The notes under the pieces were generated by a model. The model was not told the DNA's origin and ran no database searches. It saw nothing but the letters and a program-made list of their open reading frames with translations. From the NCBI GenBank assembly GCA_044464485.1, contig JBIQLG010000006.1:62001-126000 (forward strand): DNA of 64,000 bases, in the 5' to 3' direction. Below are positions 51,736 to 60,668 of the stretch, one piece after another. The DNA comes from Terrimesophilobacter sp044464485. GTDB taxonomy: Bacteria > Actinomycetota > Actinomycetes > Actinomycetales > Microbacteriaceae. Within the stretch, counting starts at the first letter, position 1, and the number at the start of each line of letters is the position of its first letter. Position numbers and translations under genes: made by a program.

Positions 51736-52887
51736 ATGCAACAGACAGCACACAAGTGGAATGCCCTCGAGGTGGCACAGAGCCTCATCCGCTTCGACTC
51801 GGTCAATCCCGACCTCGTGCCGAATGCAGCCGGAGAGCACGCGATTGCGCAGTGGTGCGCCGAATGGCTTGCGGCGCGAGGCTTCGAGATTCAGCTGGCG
51901 GGAACGCACGATCGGCCCACCGTGATCGGCATCGCGCGGGGAACGGGCGGAGGCCGTTCCCTCATGCTCAACGGACACCTGGACACCGTGGGAGTTGCGA
52001 ATTACGACGGCGATCCGTTTTCCGCAGAAGTGCGCGACGGCAAGCTGTTCGGACGGGGTGCGTTCGACATGAAGGCAGGCGTCGCGGCCATCATGGTCGC
52101 CGCCGCTAGGTGCGCTGAAGCCAAACACTCCGGAGACGTCATCGTCACGCTGGTGGCGGACGAAGAGTTTGGAAGCGTGGGCACGCAGGATGCACTCAGG
52201 GCGGTGACCGCCGACGCCGCGATCGTCACGGAACCGAGCGAACTGAACCTGGTACTGGCTCACCGCGGGTTCGCCTGGTTCGAGATCGAGCTTTCGGGTG
52301 TTGCGGCCCACGGCTCCATGCCTCACCAGGGTGTCGACGCGATAGCCCACGCTGGGCTGGTTCTGCGGGCGCTCGACGGCCTGCGCGCGCGATACGAGGC
52401 GACACCGCCGCATCCGCTCCTCGGACACAGCGCCGTTCGCGTGTCGATGATTTCGGGGGGAACGGACGCCGCTACGGTCGCCGATGCGTGCACCCTCACG
52501 ATCGAGCGAAGAATGCTGCCCGGCGAGACCCCCGCCGCCGTCGAGAAGGAACTGCGCGTGCTGCTGAGCGACCTTGCGTCCTCCACTCCCGATTTCCGGT
52601 GTGAGCTGAGGAAACTCGTCGCGCGCGGTGCGTTCGAGGCGGATGTCGACGAGCCGATCGTGCGCGCAGTCGCGGACAGCGCCGAACGCGTGCTCGGGCA
52701 TCCGGTCGCAACTCGAGGCGAGCCGTTCTGGACCGACGCGGGCCTCATCCTCGACGCCGGTATTCCGTGCCTTCTGCTCGGGGTCGATGGCGGCGGTGCG
52801 CACGCCGATACGGAGTGGGCCACGGTCGAGTCCATCGAGCAGCTCACCGACATTCTCGAGGGAGCCATTCGCACTTTTTGCTCGTGA
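51736..52887 (+). CDS. M20-family metallopeptidase (ArgE/DapE-like deacylase)
   Basis: A 383-residue zinc-dependent amidohydrolase. Metal ligands are visible in order: His in LNGHLDTVG, bridging Asp in GRGAFDMKAG, the Glu pair in ADEEFGS, and the final His in GGGAHADTEW. The dimerisation domain sits between (GVAAHGSMPHQGVDAI). Relatives include acetylornithine deacetylase and succinyl-diaminopimelate desuccinylase. The gene is not next to arginine or lysine synthesis genes, so a catabolic or peptide-processing role is equally likely. It is probably leaderless. Confidence 0.85.
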   Translation: MQQTAHKWNALEVAQSLIRFDSVNPDLVPNAAGEHAIAQWCAEWLAARGFEIQLAGTHDRPTVIGIARGTGGGRSLMLNGHLDTVGVANYDGDPFSAEVRDGKLFGRGAFDMKAGVAAIMVAAARCAEAKHSGDVIVTLVADEEFGSVGTQDALRAVTADAAIVTEPSELNLVLAHRGFAWFEIELSGVAAHGSMPHQGVDAIAHAGLVLRALDGLRARYEATPPHPLLGHSAVRVSMISGGTDAATVADACTLTIERRMLPGETPAAVEKELRVLLSDLASSTPDFRCELRKLVARGAFEADVDEPIVRAVADSAERVLGHPVATRGEPFWTDAGLILDAGIPCLLLGVDGGGAHADTEWATVESIEQLTDILEGAIRTFCS

Positions 52888-52900
52888 TGGCCACGCACGA

Positions 52901-52931
52901 TTGACATTGACGCAACGTCAACCTCTAGCGT
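52901..52931 (+). promoter_or_regulatory. MerR-type promoter of the TipAS regulator gene
   Basis: TTGACA (52901-52906) and TAGCGT (52926-52931) are separated by 19 bp, the long spacer typical of MerR-controlled promoters. Inside the spacer TTGACG-CAA-CGTCAA (52907-52921) is a perfect inverted repeat, where a MerR dimer would bind and realign the promoter. A 27-nt leader with AAGGAGG leads to the ATG. Autoregulation is a strong inference. Confidence 0.7.
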
Positions 52932-52958
52932 GGTATTCGCACGCAAAAGGAGGTCGAA

Positions 52959-53723
52959 ATGGAGCGATCCATCAACGACGTCGCACGCCTGACCGGCACC
53001 ACCAGCCGCACGCTGCGGCACTACGACAGCATCGGAGTGCTCAAACCCAGCAGCGTCGGCAGCAATGGTTACCGGTACTACGACGACGACGCTCTCACGC
53101 GCCTGCAACGAATTCTGCTGCTGCGCGAACTGGGACTCGGACTCCCCGCAATTTCGGCGGTACTGGAGGGCCAGGCGCCGCACGAGGCCGCACTGCGCAC
53201 CCACCTGCAGTGGTTGCACCGCGAGAAGGAGCGACTCGATCGCCAGATCGTCGCGGTCGAGAGGACCATCACGAAAATCGAGAAGAAGGAGCCACTCGTG
53301 GCAGAGGAAATGTTCGACGGATTCGACCACTCACAGTACAAGGAGGAGGTCGAGGAGCGCTGGGGTGAGGACGCCTACGCGAAAAGCGACGCCTGGTGGC
53401 GCTCGCAGACCGCAGAGCAGAAGGCGCGCTGGAAGACGATCGCACGGCAGCTTGGCGAAGACTGGATCTCCGCCTTCGAGGCCGGCGTCGACCCCGAAAG
53501 CGACGAGGCACAGACCCTCGCGCAGCGCCAGTTCGAGTGGCTGCGCAGCATCCCCGGAACTCCGGGAGGCGAAGCGGGGGGCCCGACGAAGGAGTACTTC
53601 ACGGGTCTCGGCGAGATGTACGTCGCCGATCCGCGCTTCGCCGCGAACTACGGCGGCCAGGCAGGTGCCGAATTCGTGCGAGACGCCATGAGCGCGTACG
53701 CGCAGCGGAATCTCACGCGCTAA
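52959..53723 (+). CDS. MerR-family regulator with TipAS antibiotic-binding domain
   Basis: A 254-residue regulator. The N-terminal MerR helix-turn-helix (INDVARLTGTTSRTLRHYDS, then RLQRILLLRELGLGL) is followed by a dimerisation helix and a C-terminal TipAS domain from about residue 120. That domain has KEEVEERWGEDAYAKSDAWW and the late AANYGGQAGAEFVRDAMSAY. TipAS binds thiopeptides and other peptide antibiotics and triggers promoter switching. A strong ribosome-binding site AAGGAGG is 5 nt before the ATG. No efflux gene is clearly in its transcript; the DMT gene 60 nt downstream is a candidate target. Confidence 0.9.
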   Translation: MERSINDVARLTGTTSRTLRHYDSIGVLKPSSVGSNGYRYYDDDALTRLQRILLLRELGLGLPAISAVLEGQAPHEAALRTHLQWLHREKERLDRQIVAVERTITKIEKKEPLVAEEMFDGFDHSQYKEEVEERWGEDAYAKSDAWWRSQTAEQKARWKTIARQLGEDWISAFEAGVDPESDEAQTLAQRQFEWLRSIPGTPGGEAGGPTKEYFTGLGEMYVADPRFAANYGGQAGAEFVRDAMSAYAQRNLTR

Positions 53724-53782
53724 CACGTGGTGATGGCCCCGTCCATTGCGGGGCGGACGCGATTCTGTGCGACGATGTCGAT

Positions 53783-54763
53783 GTGCACGCCGTCGTCTTC
53801 GCCCTGATCGCGGCAGTCCTGTTTGGAACGACGGGAACGGCGCAGGCGCTCGGCCCGGCAGGGGCATCCTCGCTCTCGGTCGGGTCCGCGCGAATCGTCG
53901 TGGGCGGCGCGGCGCTCGCTCTCGTGGCATGGCTCATGTCGCTGCGCTCGCGTCGCGCCCTGCGCGATTTGGAACCGGGTGAACCCATCACGGGAATGCT
54001 CACCCTGCACATTCCGAACCTCTCGGCTCCGGAACCGCAATTGACGAGGGCGGCATCCGCCCGCTGGAGGGCATGGCCCACGGTCGCGATCGGTGCGGCG
54101 GCCATCATCGCGTACCAGTTCACGTTCTTTCTCGGAATGAGCATGAACGGGGTCGCGATCGGTGCGGTTGTTGCCATCGGTTCGGGTCCGATCTTCACGG
54201 GACTGTTCGAGTGGTTTCTCAGCCGAAGCTTTCCCGGAAACGCGTGGCTCGTTGCCACGGTGGTTGCGGTTGTCGGAATCGCTCTGCTGTCGGGATTCGG
54301 CGAAACCGGAGTCACGAGCCCTGCAGGTCTGTTGCTGTCTCTCGGCGCCGGTGCGTGTTACGCGTTCTACGCGCTTTCGGCCAAGAAGCTGCTCGTCGAC
54401 GGTTGGACGCCGATCGGCTCGGTGGCGGTGATTTTCGGATGGTCGGCAATCGGCGCGCTCCCCATCCTCATTTTTTCCGGGTCGGGTTGGCTCGTGTCGC
54501 CAAACGGGGTCGTCATGGCGCTCTGGCTGGGCATTGCGACGATTACCGTGGCGTGCCTGTTTCTGGCAAACGCGCTGTCGTCCCTCGCCGCATCCACAGT
54601 CGCGACTCTGGGACTTGCTGAGCCGATGACCGCGACGCTGCTCGGGGTTTTCGTGCTGCATGAGACCCTGAGTGGCCGCGCGATTTCCGGCCTTGTTCTC
54701 GTGGTGTTCGGTTTGGTTCTCATTGGCTCGCTGAGGGCACGGAAGAGGGTTCCGGCTGCGTGA
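53783..54763 (+). CDS. EamA/DMT-superfamily transporter
   Basis: A 326-residue membrane protein with about ten hydrophobic segments in two EamA repeats, similar to carboxylate/amino-acid export proteins (GTTGTAQALGPAGASSLSVG near the start; LLSLGAGACYAFYALSAKKL in the second repeat). A loop of about 35 polar residues follows helix 2, longer than usual. The GTG at 53783 gives the correct first helix; no better start is seen. It follows the MerR-TipAS gene closely and may be part of its response. Its last 44 nt overlap the convergent YczE gene. Confidence 0.82.
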   Translation: MHAVVFALIAAVLFGTTGTAQALGPAGASSLSVGSARIVVGGAALALVAWLMSLRSRRALRDLEPGEPITGMLTLHIPNLSAPEPQLTRAASARWRAWPTVAIGAAAIIAYQFTFFLGMSMNGVAIGAVVAIGSGPIFTGLFEWFLSRSFPGNAWLVATVVAVVGIALLSGFGETGVTSPAGLLLSLGAGACYAFYALSAKKLLVDGWTPIGSVAVIFGWSAIGALPILIFSGSGWLVSPNGVVMALWLGIATITVACLFLANALSSLAASTVATLGLAEPMTATLLGVFVLHETLSGRAISGLVLVVFGLVLIGSLRARKRVPAA

Positions 54764-55340
54764 TTGCGGCGGGCACGAGGAGCACCGGCATGGTCAGGTG
54801 AACGAGGGGGCCGACGAGCAGAGCGAACGCGAGAGTGCCGAATCCGACGTCGCCGCCGAGCACCCAGCCGATGATCAGCACGACGACTTCGATCGAGGTT
54901 CGCACTATCCAAATGCGCACCCCGAACTTTCGATTGATTCCCGTCATGAGGCCGTCCCGTGGCCCGGGTCCGAACCTGGCACCAATGTACATGCCGGTCG
55001 CGATTGCCAGGAGCAGCAGTCCGGCAACAAACATGGGGACCCTCACCCACAGCTCGGTTTGCGCGGGGATCAACCAAAGGCCGACTTCGGCGCTCGGTCC
55101 GACGAGGAGCGCGTTCAATACCGTGCCCACGCCAAGCCGCTGGCGAATGGGTATCCACAGCAGCAGCACGACGCCGCCAATGATGTTGGTGACGAAGCCG
55201 AAGGGAATGCCGGTGTGGATGGATATGCCCTGGGCGAGGACATCCCACGGTGAAATTCCGATGGCGGCTCGAAGCATGAGGGAAATGGCGATTCCGTAGA
55301 AGAAGAGCCCGAGCAAGAGCTGAACCCAGCGTCTGGTCAT
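54720..55340 (-). CDS. YczE/YyaS/YitT-family membrane protein
   Basis: A 206-residue membrane protein with five hydrophobic segments, of the YczE family. Landmarks are LLGLFFYGIAISLMLRA near the start, ISPWDVLAQGIS, IIGGVVLLLWIP and RFGPGPRDGLMTGI. No transport function has been proven. Such genes are commonly paired with a MocR-type regulator, as here. The ATG at 55340 gives the typical N-terminus; two earlier in-frame ATGs (55358, 55370) are possible, and none has a clear ribosome-binding site. It overlaps the end of the DMT gene. Confidence 0.8.
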   Translation of the reverse strand: MTRRWVQLLLGLFFYGIAISLMLRAAIGISPWDVLAQGISIHTGIPFGFVTNIIGGVVLLLWIPIRQRLGVGTVLNALLVGPSAEVGLWLIPAQTELWVRVPMFVAGLLLLAIATGMYIGARFGPGPRDGLMTGINRKFGVRIWIVRTSIEVVVLIIGWVLGGDVGFGTLAFALLVGPLVHLTMPVLLVPAAITQPEPSSVPSASQ

Positions 55341-55377
55341 GACAATGGCTGGGGACATAAAAGTATCCAATATCGAA

Positions 55378-55417
55378 AGTGGCCCTAGCGCAAGGGGCCA
55401 ATTTAACTATAGTGGCC
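55378..55417 (+). promoter_or_regulatory. MocR operator: AGTGGCC direct repeats and -10 in the yczE/mocR intergenic region
   Basis: AGTGGCC occurs at 55378-55384 and 55411-55417, 33 bp apart (about three helix turns) on the same face. The second copy overlaps TATAGT (55408-55413), which is 6 nt before the mocR ATG. MocR/GntR proteins bind direct repeats of this sort, so control of both genes is likely. Confidence 0.55.
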
Positions 55418-55419
55418 TT

Positions 55420-56838
55420 ATGGGTTCGATCTCGCCGCGCGTGCTTGTCACCCTGCTGGGGGACTGGAGGGCGGGCTCATTCGGTCCGGCGTATCGAGAA
55501 ATATCCAGTCGGGTGCGGCTTCTCATTCTGGATGGCCGCATCACCTATGGCGCGCGGCTTCCTGCGGAACGTGAATTGGCCGAGCAGCTGGGCGTGAGTC
55601 GCACCACGATCACCGCCGCGTATTCGGAACTGCGAGACGGCGGATACCTGGAAAGCCAGCGAGGCTCCGGAAGTCGCGCGAGAATCCCGCAGAGCGGCTC
55701 CATCCCCACCGAAACCGCCATTGCCGGTTACCTGGACTTCACGAAGGCCACCTCGCCCGCCAGCAGCGGCCTTGCCGATGCGGCTCGTCGCGCGGCAGAG
55801 GACTTCCCCGCCTACCTCGGCGGTTCGGGATTCGACCTCCTCGGTGTGCCGGCCCTTCGAGCCGCAATCGCCGATCGGTTCGTGCAGCGCGGCGTGCCCA
55901 CGGAAGCCGAACACATCATGGTGACGATCGGCGCGCAGCACGCGATAGCGCTCCTTTCCCGCACGCTGCTCAGCCGAGGCCGCAACGCGATCGTCGAGTC
56001 GCCGAGTTATCCGCACGCGTTCGAAGCGCTGAAGCTGACGGGCGCGAGGCTGCATCCGGTAAGCGTGACGACAGATCGCGGCTGGGATGTGGAGAGCCTC
56101 GAGTTCGAATTCGCCAACGAACACCCCGCCATGGCCTACCTCATGCCGGATTTCCACAATCCGACGGGCCAGTCCATGGATCTCGGCCTGCGCGAGAGGA
56201 TCGTCGAGCTTGCCGCCAATGCGGGTTCCGTCATGGTCGCCGACGAGACCACAGCCGAACTCGCGATCGACGCCGCCGATTCGGCCCCACCGCTGGCCGC
56301 GCTCGGGCAGGTCATCACCGTGGGTTCACTGGCCAAGACGGTGTGGGGCGGCATTCGGATCGGATGGATCCGCGCGGAGCGCGACGTCATCCAAAGACTC
56401 GTGCGTTCCCGCCCCGCGGGAGATCTCGGTTCGCCCCTTCTCGACCAGTTGCTGGCGCTGCATATGCTCACCGAATTCGACAGCGTTCTCGCGCAGCGCC
56501 GCGAACAGTTGCGCGCCGGCCGTGATCACCTCGTCGCCCGATTGCGGGAGCGCTTTCCGGAATGGGAAGTTCCCGACGTGGATGGCGGCCTCACCGTGTG
56601 GGTGAACCTTGGTGCGCCAGTGAGTTCGCAATTGACCATCGCGGCCCGAAACAACGGCCTGCTCGTGGCGGCCGGACCGCGGTTCGGAGTGGACGGTGCC
56701 TTCGAGCGATATCTTCGATTGCCGTTCAGCTACTCCGCCGAGGAGACCGACCGCGCGATCGACGCGCTCGCCGATGCCTGGTCCTCGCTGCCCCGCGGTG
56801 TGCACCCGGAAGGCAACTATCTGGCCGAAGTCGTCTGA
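55420..56838 (+). CDS. MocR-family (GntR HTH plus aminotransferase-like) regulator
   Basis: A 472-residue regulator. A GntR winged helix (about residues 20-85: YREISSRVRLLILDGRITYG; GARLPAERELAEQLGVSRTT) is joined to a type I aminotransferase fold. The pyridoxal phosphate lysine is K306 in VGSLAKTVWGG; DFHNPTGQS and DET are the other cofactor-site motifs. Such proteins sense PLP or its adducts and regulate a neighbouring membrane gene of the YczE type. The ATG at 55420 fits a leaderless start; an extension from 55339 would overlap the operator. Confidence 0.9.
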   Translation: MGSISPRVLVTLLGDWRAGSFGPAYREISSRVRLLILDGRITYGARLPAERELAEQLGVSRTTITAAYSELRDGGYLESQRGSGSRARIPQSGSIPTETAIAGYLDFTKATSPASSGLADAARRAAEDFPAYLGGSGFDLLGVPALRAAIADRFVQRGVPTEAEHIMVTIGAQHAIALLSRTLLSRGRNAIVESPSYPHAFEALKLTGARLHPVSVTTDRGWDVESLEFEFANEHPAMAYLMPDFHNPTGQSMDLGLRERIVELAANAGSVMVADETTAELAIDAADSAPPLAALGQVITVGSLAKTVWGGIRIGWIRAERDVIQRLVRSRPAGDLGSPLLDQLLALHMLTEFDSVLAQRREQLRAGRDHLVARLRERFPEWEVPDVDGGLTVWVNLGAPVSSQLTIAARNNGLLVAAGPRFGVDGAFERYLRLPFSYSAEETDRAIDALADAWSSLPRGVHPEGNYLAEVV

Positions 56839-56949
56839 ATTGCACCGCGCGCACCGAGCGCGATGCAGACAGTGGAATACTTGACGAAGGCACGAGGCCG
56901 TGCGTCACAGCACTCGCCCGCCGACAGTGCCGCTTTCAGGAGTTAGTCC

Positions 56950-59900
56950 GTGCATCTTCTTTCCGTTTTCAGCCTGCGAAATCGTGCGCTCATTGCGCTC
57001 GTGACGATCGTCGTCGGAGTTTTCGGCGGGCTCGCTCTGACCTCCCTGAAGCAGGAACTCATTCCGTCTGTCTCGTTCCCGCAGATGGTGATAGTCACGA
57101 GCTATCCCGGAGCCGCTCCGGATGTCGTCAACGACGACCTCAGCACCCCCATCGAAACGGCGATCCAGGGTGTGCCCGGTCTGGAGAGCACGACGGCCAC
57201 GTCGACATCGAACCTGTCGTCGGTGACGGCAAAGTTCGACTACGGAACCAACCTGGCGACGGCGGAGCAAAAGGTTCAGCAGGCGATCAACCGCATCAAG
57301 AGCTCGCTTCCCGACAACTCCGACCCCCGCATCATCACGGGAAGCATTGACGACTTCCCGGTCATCCAAATCGCCGTGACGAGCGATCTCGACGAAAACG
57401 ATCTTGTCGCTCTCCTTCAGTCCTCCACGATCGTCGACCTGCAAAAGCTCGACAACGTGCGTGAGGCGAGCCTCCAGGGTGCCGTCGGCGAGCGGGTCAC
57501 GATCACGCCGGACACGGCAAAGCTGTTTGCGGCGGGCCTCTCCACCCAGTCGATCCGTGACGCGCTCAAGTCGAATGGTGTGCTGCTGCCCGGCGGCACC
57601 ATCACCGAGGGCGACAAAACGCTCACCGTGCAATCGGGTTCCCGCATCCACACGGTGGATGCCATCCGCGAGCTACCTCTGATCGGTGCCGGCCCGGCCG
57701 CTTCCTTCCCGGGTGCCCCCGCGGCGACCCCGCCGACCATCGGCGACGTCGCTGACGTTGAACTTGTCGCCAACCCGGTGACGAGCATTTCGCGCGTGAA
57801 CGGCCAGCCTGCGCTCACGATTGGCGTCACGAAGACGCCCGAAGGCAACACGGTAGCGGTCTCCAAAGAAGTTCAGGATGCGCTTCCCGACCTCGAGCGC
57901 GCCCTGGGCAGCAACACCACGTTTACGATCGTGTTCGATCAGGCTCCCTTCATCCAGCAATCGATTGACTCGCTCGCCACCGAGGGTCTTCTGGGTCTGC
58001 TGTTCGCGGTCGTCGTCATCCTGATTTTCCTGCTGTCCGTGCGATCGACGCTCGTGACGGCGATCTCCATTCCAGTGTCGGTACTCATCACCTTCATCGG
58101 CATGCAGGTGACCGGATATTCGCTCAACATCCTCACGCTGGGCGCGCTGACGATCGCGATCGGCCGCGTTGTAGATGACTCGATCGTCGTCATCGAAAAC
58201 ATCAAGCGGCACCTCACGCTGGGTCAGCCCAAGGCGGAAGCGATTCTCACCGCCGTCAAGGAGGTCGCGGCGGCAATTACCGCGTCGACAGTGACCACGG
58301 TCGCGGTTTTCCTGCCGATTGCCCTCGTCGGTGACATCACGGGAGAGCTGTTCCGGCCCTTCGCGTTGACCATCACCATCGCGTTGGCGGCGTCGCTGTT
58401 CGTGGCGCTCACGATTGTGCCGGTCCTCGCGTACTGGTTCCTGGGCCGACCTCAAGAGCAGCCGCAGCGCGAGCAGGAACACAGCGAGCTGAGTGTCAAC
58501 TCCGGCGAGGACGGCGAGGAGCACATTGTCTCCCGTCGGGAACTTCGCGAGGGCGTCGTCGCGGCGGAAGACGAGCTGGACCATCCGACGCGCCTTCAGC
58601 GCGGTTACCTGCCGGTTATCCACTGGACGCTCAAACGACCCGTCATCACGATACTGGCGGCATTCCTGGTGCTCGTCGGCACGGGCGCCCTTGCGCCGTT
58701 GCTCACGACGAACTTCATCGGCGACAGCGGTCAGAACACCATCACGGTCACGCAGTCCCTTCCCATGGGAACGAGTCTTGACGCAAAGAATCGAGCGGCC
58801 ACGAAGGTGGAGGATGCGCTGCGCGACATCAAGGGAGTGGACACCGTACAGCTCACGATCGGTGGCGGAAGTTCGCTGTCCGCCGCGTTCGGCGGGGGAG
58901 GCGGCATCCGCTTCGCGATCACCACCGACCCCGATGTCAATCAGGATGCCCTGCAAAAGACGGTGCGGTCCAGGCTCGACAAACTCACGGATGTCGGCAC
59001 CGTCTCCCTCGCGAGCGCCGGTTCAGGCTTCGCGTCCTCCACCATCGACGTCAACATCACGGCGGCAAATCAGACTGCGCTGAGGGATGCTGCGCAAAAG
59101 GTGCTGACCGCGGTGCAGGACCTTTCGGTCACGGCAGAAGCGACCAGCAACCTTGCCGAAACGCAGCCGTACGTCGCCGTGGTCGTGGACCGCGATAAGG
59201 CTGCCGAAGCGGGACTGAGCGAGATCGCCATCGGTTCGATCGTGTCTCAGACGATGCAGCCGTCTCTCGCGGGAACCGCCGTGATCGATGACAAGACGAC
59301 GTCCATCTACCTCCAGACCGCCGATGCGCCCACGAGCATCGACGAGTTGAAGGAGCTGACGATCCCGACGAAGATCGGGCCGCACAAGCTCAGCGATCTC
59401 GCCACCGTGCAGAAGTCCGACGGGCCCGCGAGCATTACAACGATCAAGGGGCTGCGCGCGGCAACAGTGAGCGTCACGCCGAACGTTGCGGATGTCGGCA
59501 CTGCGTCGATCTCCGTGCAGGAGGCCGTTGACTCGGTGACCCTGCCCGCAGGCGCCTCGGCCGTTCTCGGCGGCGTGACGTCCCAGCAGGCGGACGCTTT
59601 TTCCCAACTCGGTCTCGCGCTTCTGGCGGCGATCCTCATCGTCTACGTGGTGATGGTGGCGACGTTCAAGAGCCTTCGCCAGCCGCTGCTTCTGCTGATA
59701 TCTGTGCCGTTTGCGGCGACCGGCGGGATAATCCTCCAGGTGATTTCGGGCATCCCGCTCGGCGTTGCGTCGCTCATCGGTGTGCTCATGCTCATTGGAA
59801 TTGTCGTCACGAACGCCATCGTGCTCGTCGATCTTGTAAACCAGTACCGCGAGAAGGGTATGAAGGTGGGCGAGGCGATTGTGCACGGCGCGAGCCGGCG

Positions 59901-60171
59901 ACTCCGGCCCATCCTCATGACGGCGCTCGCGACGATTTTCGCGCTGCTTCCGATGGCCATCGGACTTACCGGTCACGGTGGCTTCATCTCGCAGCCCCTC
60001 GCGATCGTCGTGATCGGCGGACTCGTGTCGTCGACGCTTCTCACACTCGTCGTCTTGCCGGTGCTTTACTACCTGGTCGAGGGCGCGAAGGAGCGCAGGA
60101 TCGACCGCCGCGAAGCGAAGGCCGAAGCGAAGGCCGAAGCGGCGGCGAAAGCTGCGGCGCAGACCACCTAG
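56950..60171 (+). CDS. RND-superfamily efflux transporter (AcrB/SwrC-like)
   Basis: A 1,073-residue transporter of the HAE/AcrB type. An N-terminal helix is followed by a large extracytoplasmic loop and helices 2-6, a second loop and helices 8-12. The acidic pair D409-D410 in GRVVDDSIVVIENI lies in helix 4 and carries protons. The loop between the halves (residues 500-550) is charged. The C-terminus ends in a Lys/Ala/Glu-rich tail. In a monoderm there is no outer membrane channel; Bacillus SwrC works likewise. No adaptor (MFP) gene is next to it. The GTG at 56950 has AGGAG 8 nt upstream. The substrate is unknown. Confidence 0.88.
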   Translation: MHLLSVFSLRNRALIALVTIVVGVFGGLALTSLKQELIPSVSFPQMVIVTSYPGAAPDVVNDDLSTPIETAIQGVPGLESTTATSTSNLSSVTAKFDYGTNLATAEQKVQQAINRIKSSLPDNSDPRIITGSIDDFPVIQIAVTSDLDENDLVALLQSSTIVDLQKLDNVREASLQGAVGERVTITPDTAKLFAAGLSTQSIRDALKSNGVLLPGGTITEGDKTLTVQSGSRIHTVDAIRELPLIGAGPAASFPGAPAATPPTIGDVADVELVANPVTSISRVNGQPALTIGVTKTPEGNTVAVSKEVQDALPDLERALGSNTTFTIVFDQAPFIQQSIDSLATEGLLGLLFAVVVILIFLLSVRSTLVTAISIPVSVLITFIGMQVTGYSLNILTLGALTIAIGRVVDDSIVVIENIKRHLTLGQPKAEAILTAVKEVAAAITASTVTTVAVFLPIALVGDITGELFRPFALTITIALAASLFVALTIVPVLAYWFLGRPQEQPQREQEHSELSVNSGEDGEEHIVSRRELREGVVAAEDELDHPTRLQRGYLPVIHWTLKRPVITILAAFLVLVGTGALAPLLTTNFIGDSGQNTITVTQSLPMGTSLDAKNRAATKVEDALRDIKGVDTVQLTIGGGSSLSAAFGGGGGIRFAITTDPDVNQDALQKTVRSRLDKLTDVGTVSLASAGSGFASSTIDVNITAANQTALRDAAQKVLTAVQDLSVTAEATSNLAETQPYVAVVVDRDKAAEAGLSEIAIGSIVSQTMQPSLAGTAVIDDKTTSIYLQTADAPTSIDELKELTIPTKIGPHKLSDLATVQKSDGPASITTIKGLRAATVSVTPNVADVGTASISVQEAVDSVTLPAGASAVLGGVTSQQADAFSQLGLALLAAILIVYVVMVATFKSLRQPLLLLISVPFAATGGIILQVISGIPLGVASLIGVLMLIGIVVTNAIVLVDLVNQYREKGMKVGEAIVHGASRRLRPILMTALATIFALLPMAIGLTGHGGFISQPLAIVVIGGLVSSTLLTLVVLPVLYYLVEGAKERRIDRREAKAEAKAEAAAKAAAQTT

Positions 60172-60277
60172 CCGCCCGCGACGACATTCCACCAATCCGC
60201 ACACGGCACCCGCGCCGAATACTTCGTGACGGTCGAAATCCGGCCGCCGCGAACTGCTCGAGCGTTAGGAGCTCATC

Positions 60278-60652
60278 ATGCGTTTCATTCCCACAAAAGT
60301 GCACGGCGTACTGGACTACATTGTTGCCATCGCGCTGATCCTCGCACCGTGGATCTTCGGATTCTGGGGTGTCGGTGGCGCCGCAGTGATCATCCCCATC
60401 GTTCTTGGTGCCGGACTTTTCGTCTACAGCCTCTTCACGCGCTATGAATGGGGTGCTTTCAAGTTGATCGCGATGCCCGTTCACCTCATTTTCGACGTGG
60501 TGGCATCGCTGTTCCTGATTGCCTCGCCTTTCCTTTTCGGCTTCATCAATGAGGCCCCCAACGCCTGGCTGCCGCACATCGTGGTCGGCGCCGCCGTCAT
60601 CGTTGTCGTGGTGTTCTCCAAGCCGCAGCCAGGGCGCGCACTCGGCGCCTGA
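60278..60652 (+). CDS. SPW-repeat-like membrane protein
   Basis: A 124-residue membrane protein with four hydrophobic segments. It resembles the SPW family, with the APWIFGFWG and SPFLFGF stretches as paired motifs after DYI and DVV aspartates. The order is two similar halves (DYIVAIALILAPWIFGF and DVVASLFLIASPFLFGF), which suggests an internal duplication. The function is unknown. AGGAG lies 8 nt before the ATG. A strong stem-loop follows the stop. Confidence 0.78.
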   Translation: MRFIPTKVHGVLDYIVAIALILAPWIFGFWGVGGAAVIIPIVLGAGLFVYSLFTRYEWGAFKLIAMPVHLIFDVVASLFLIASPFLFGFINEAPNAWLPHIVVGAAVIVVVVFSKPQPGRALGA

Positions 60653-60668
60653 TCCGATGGATGCGGGA

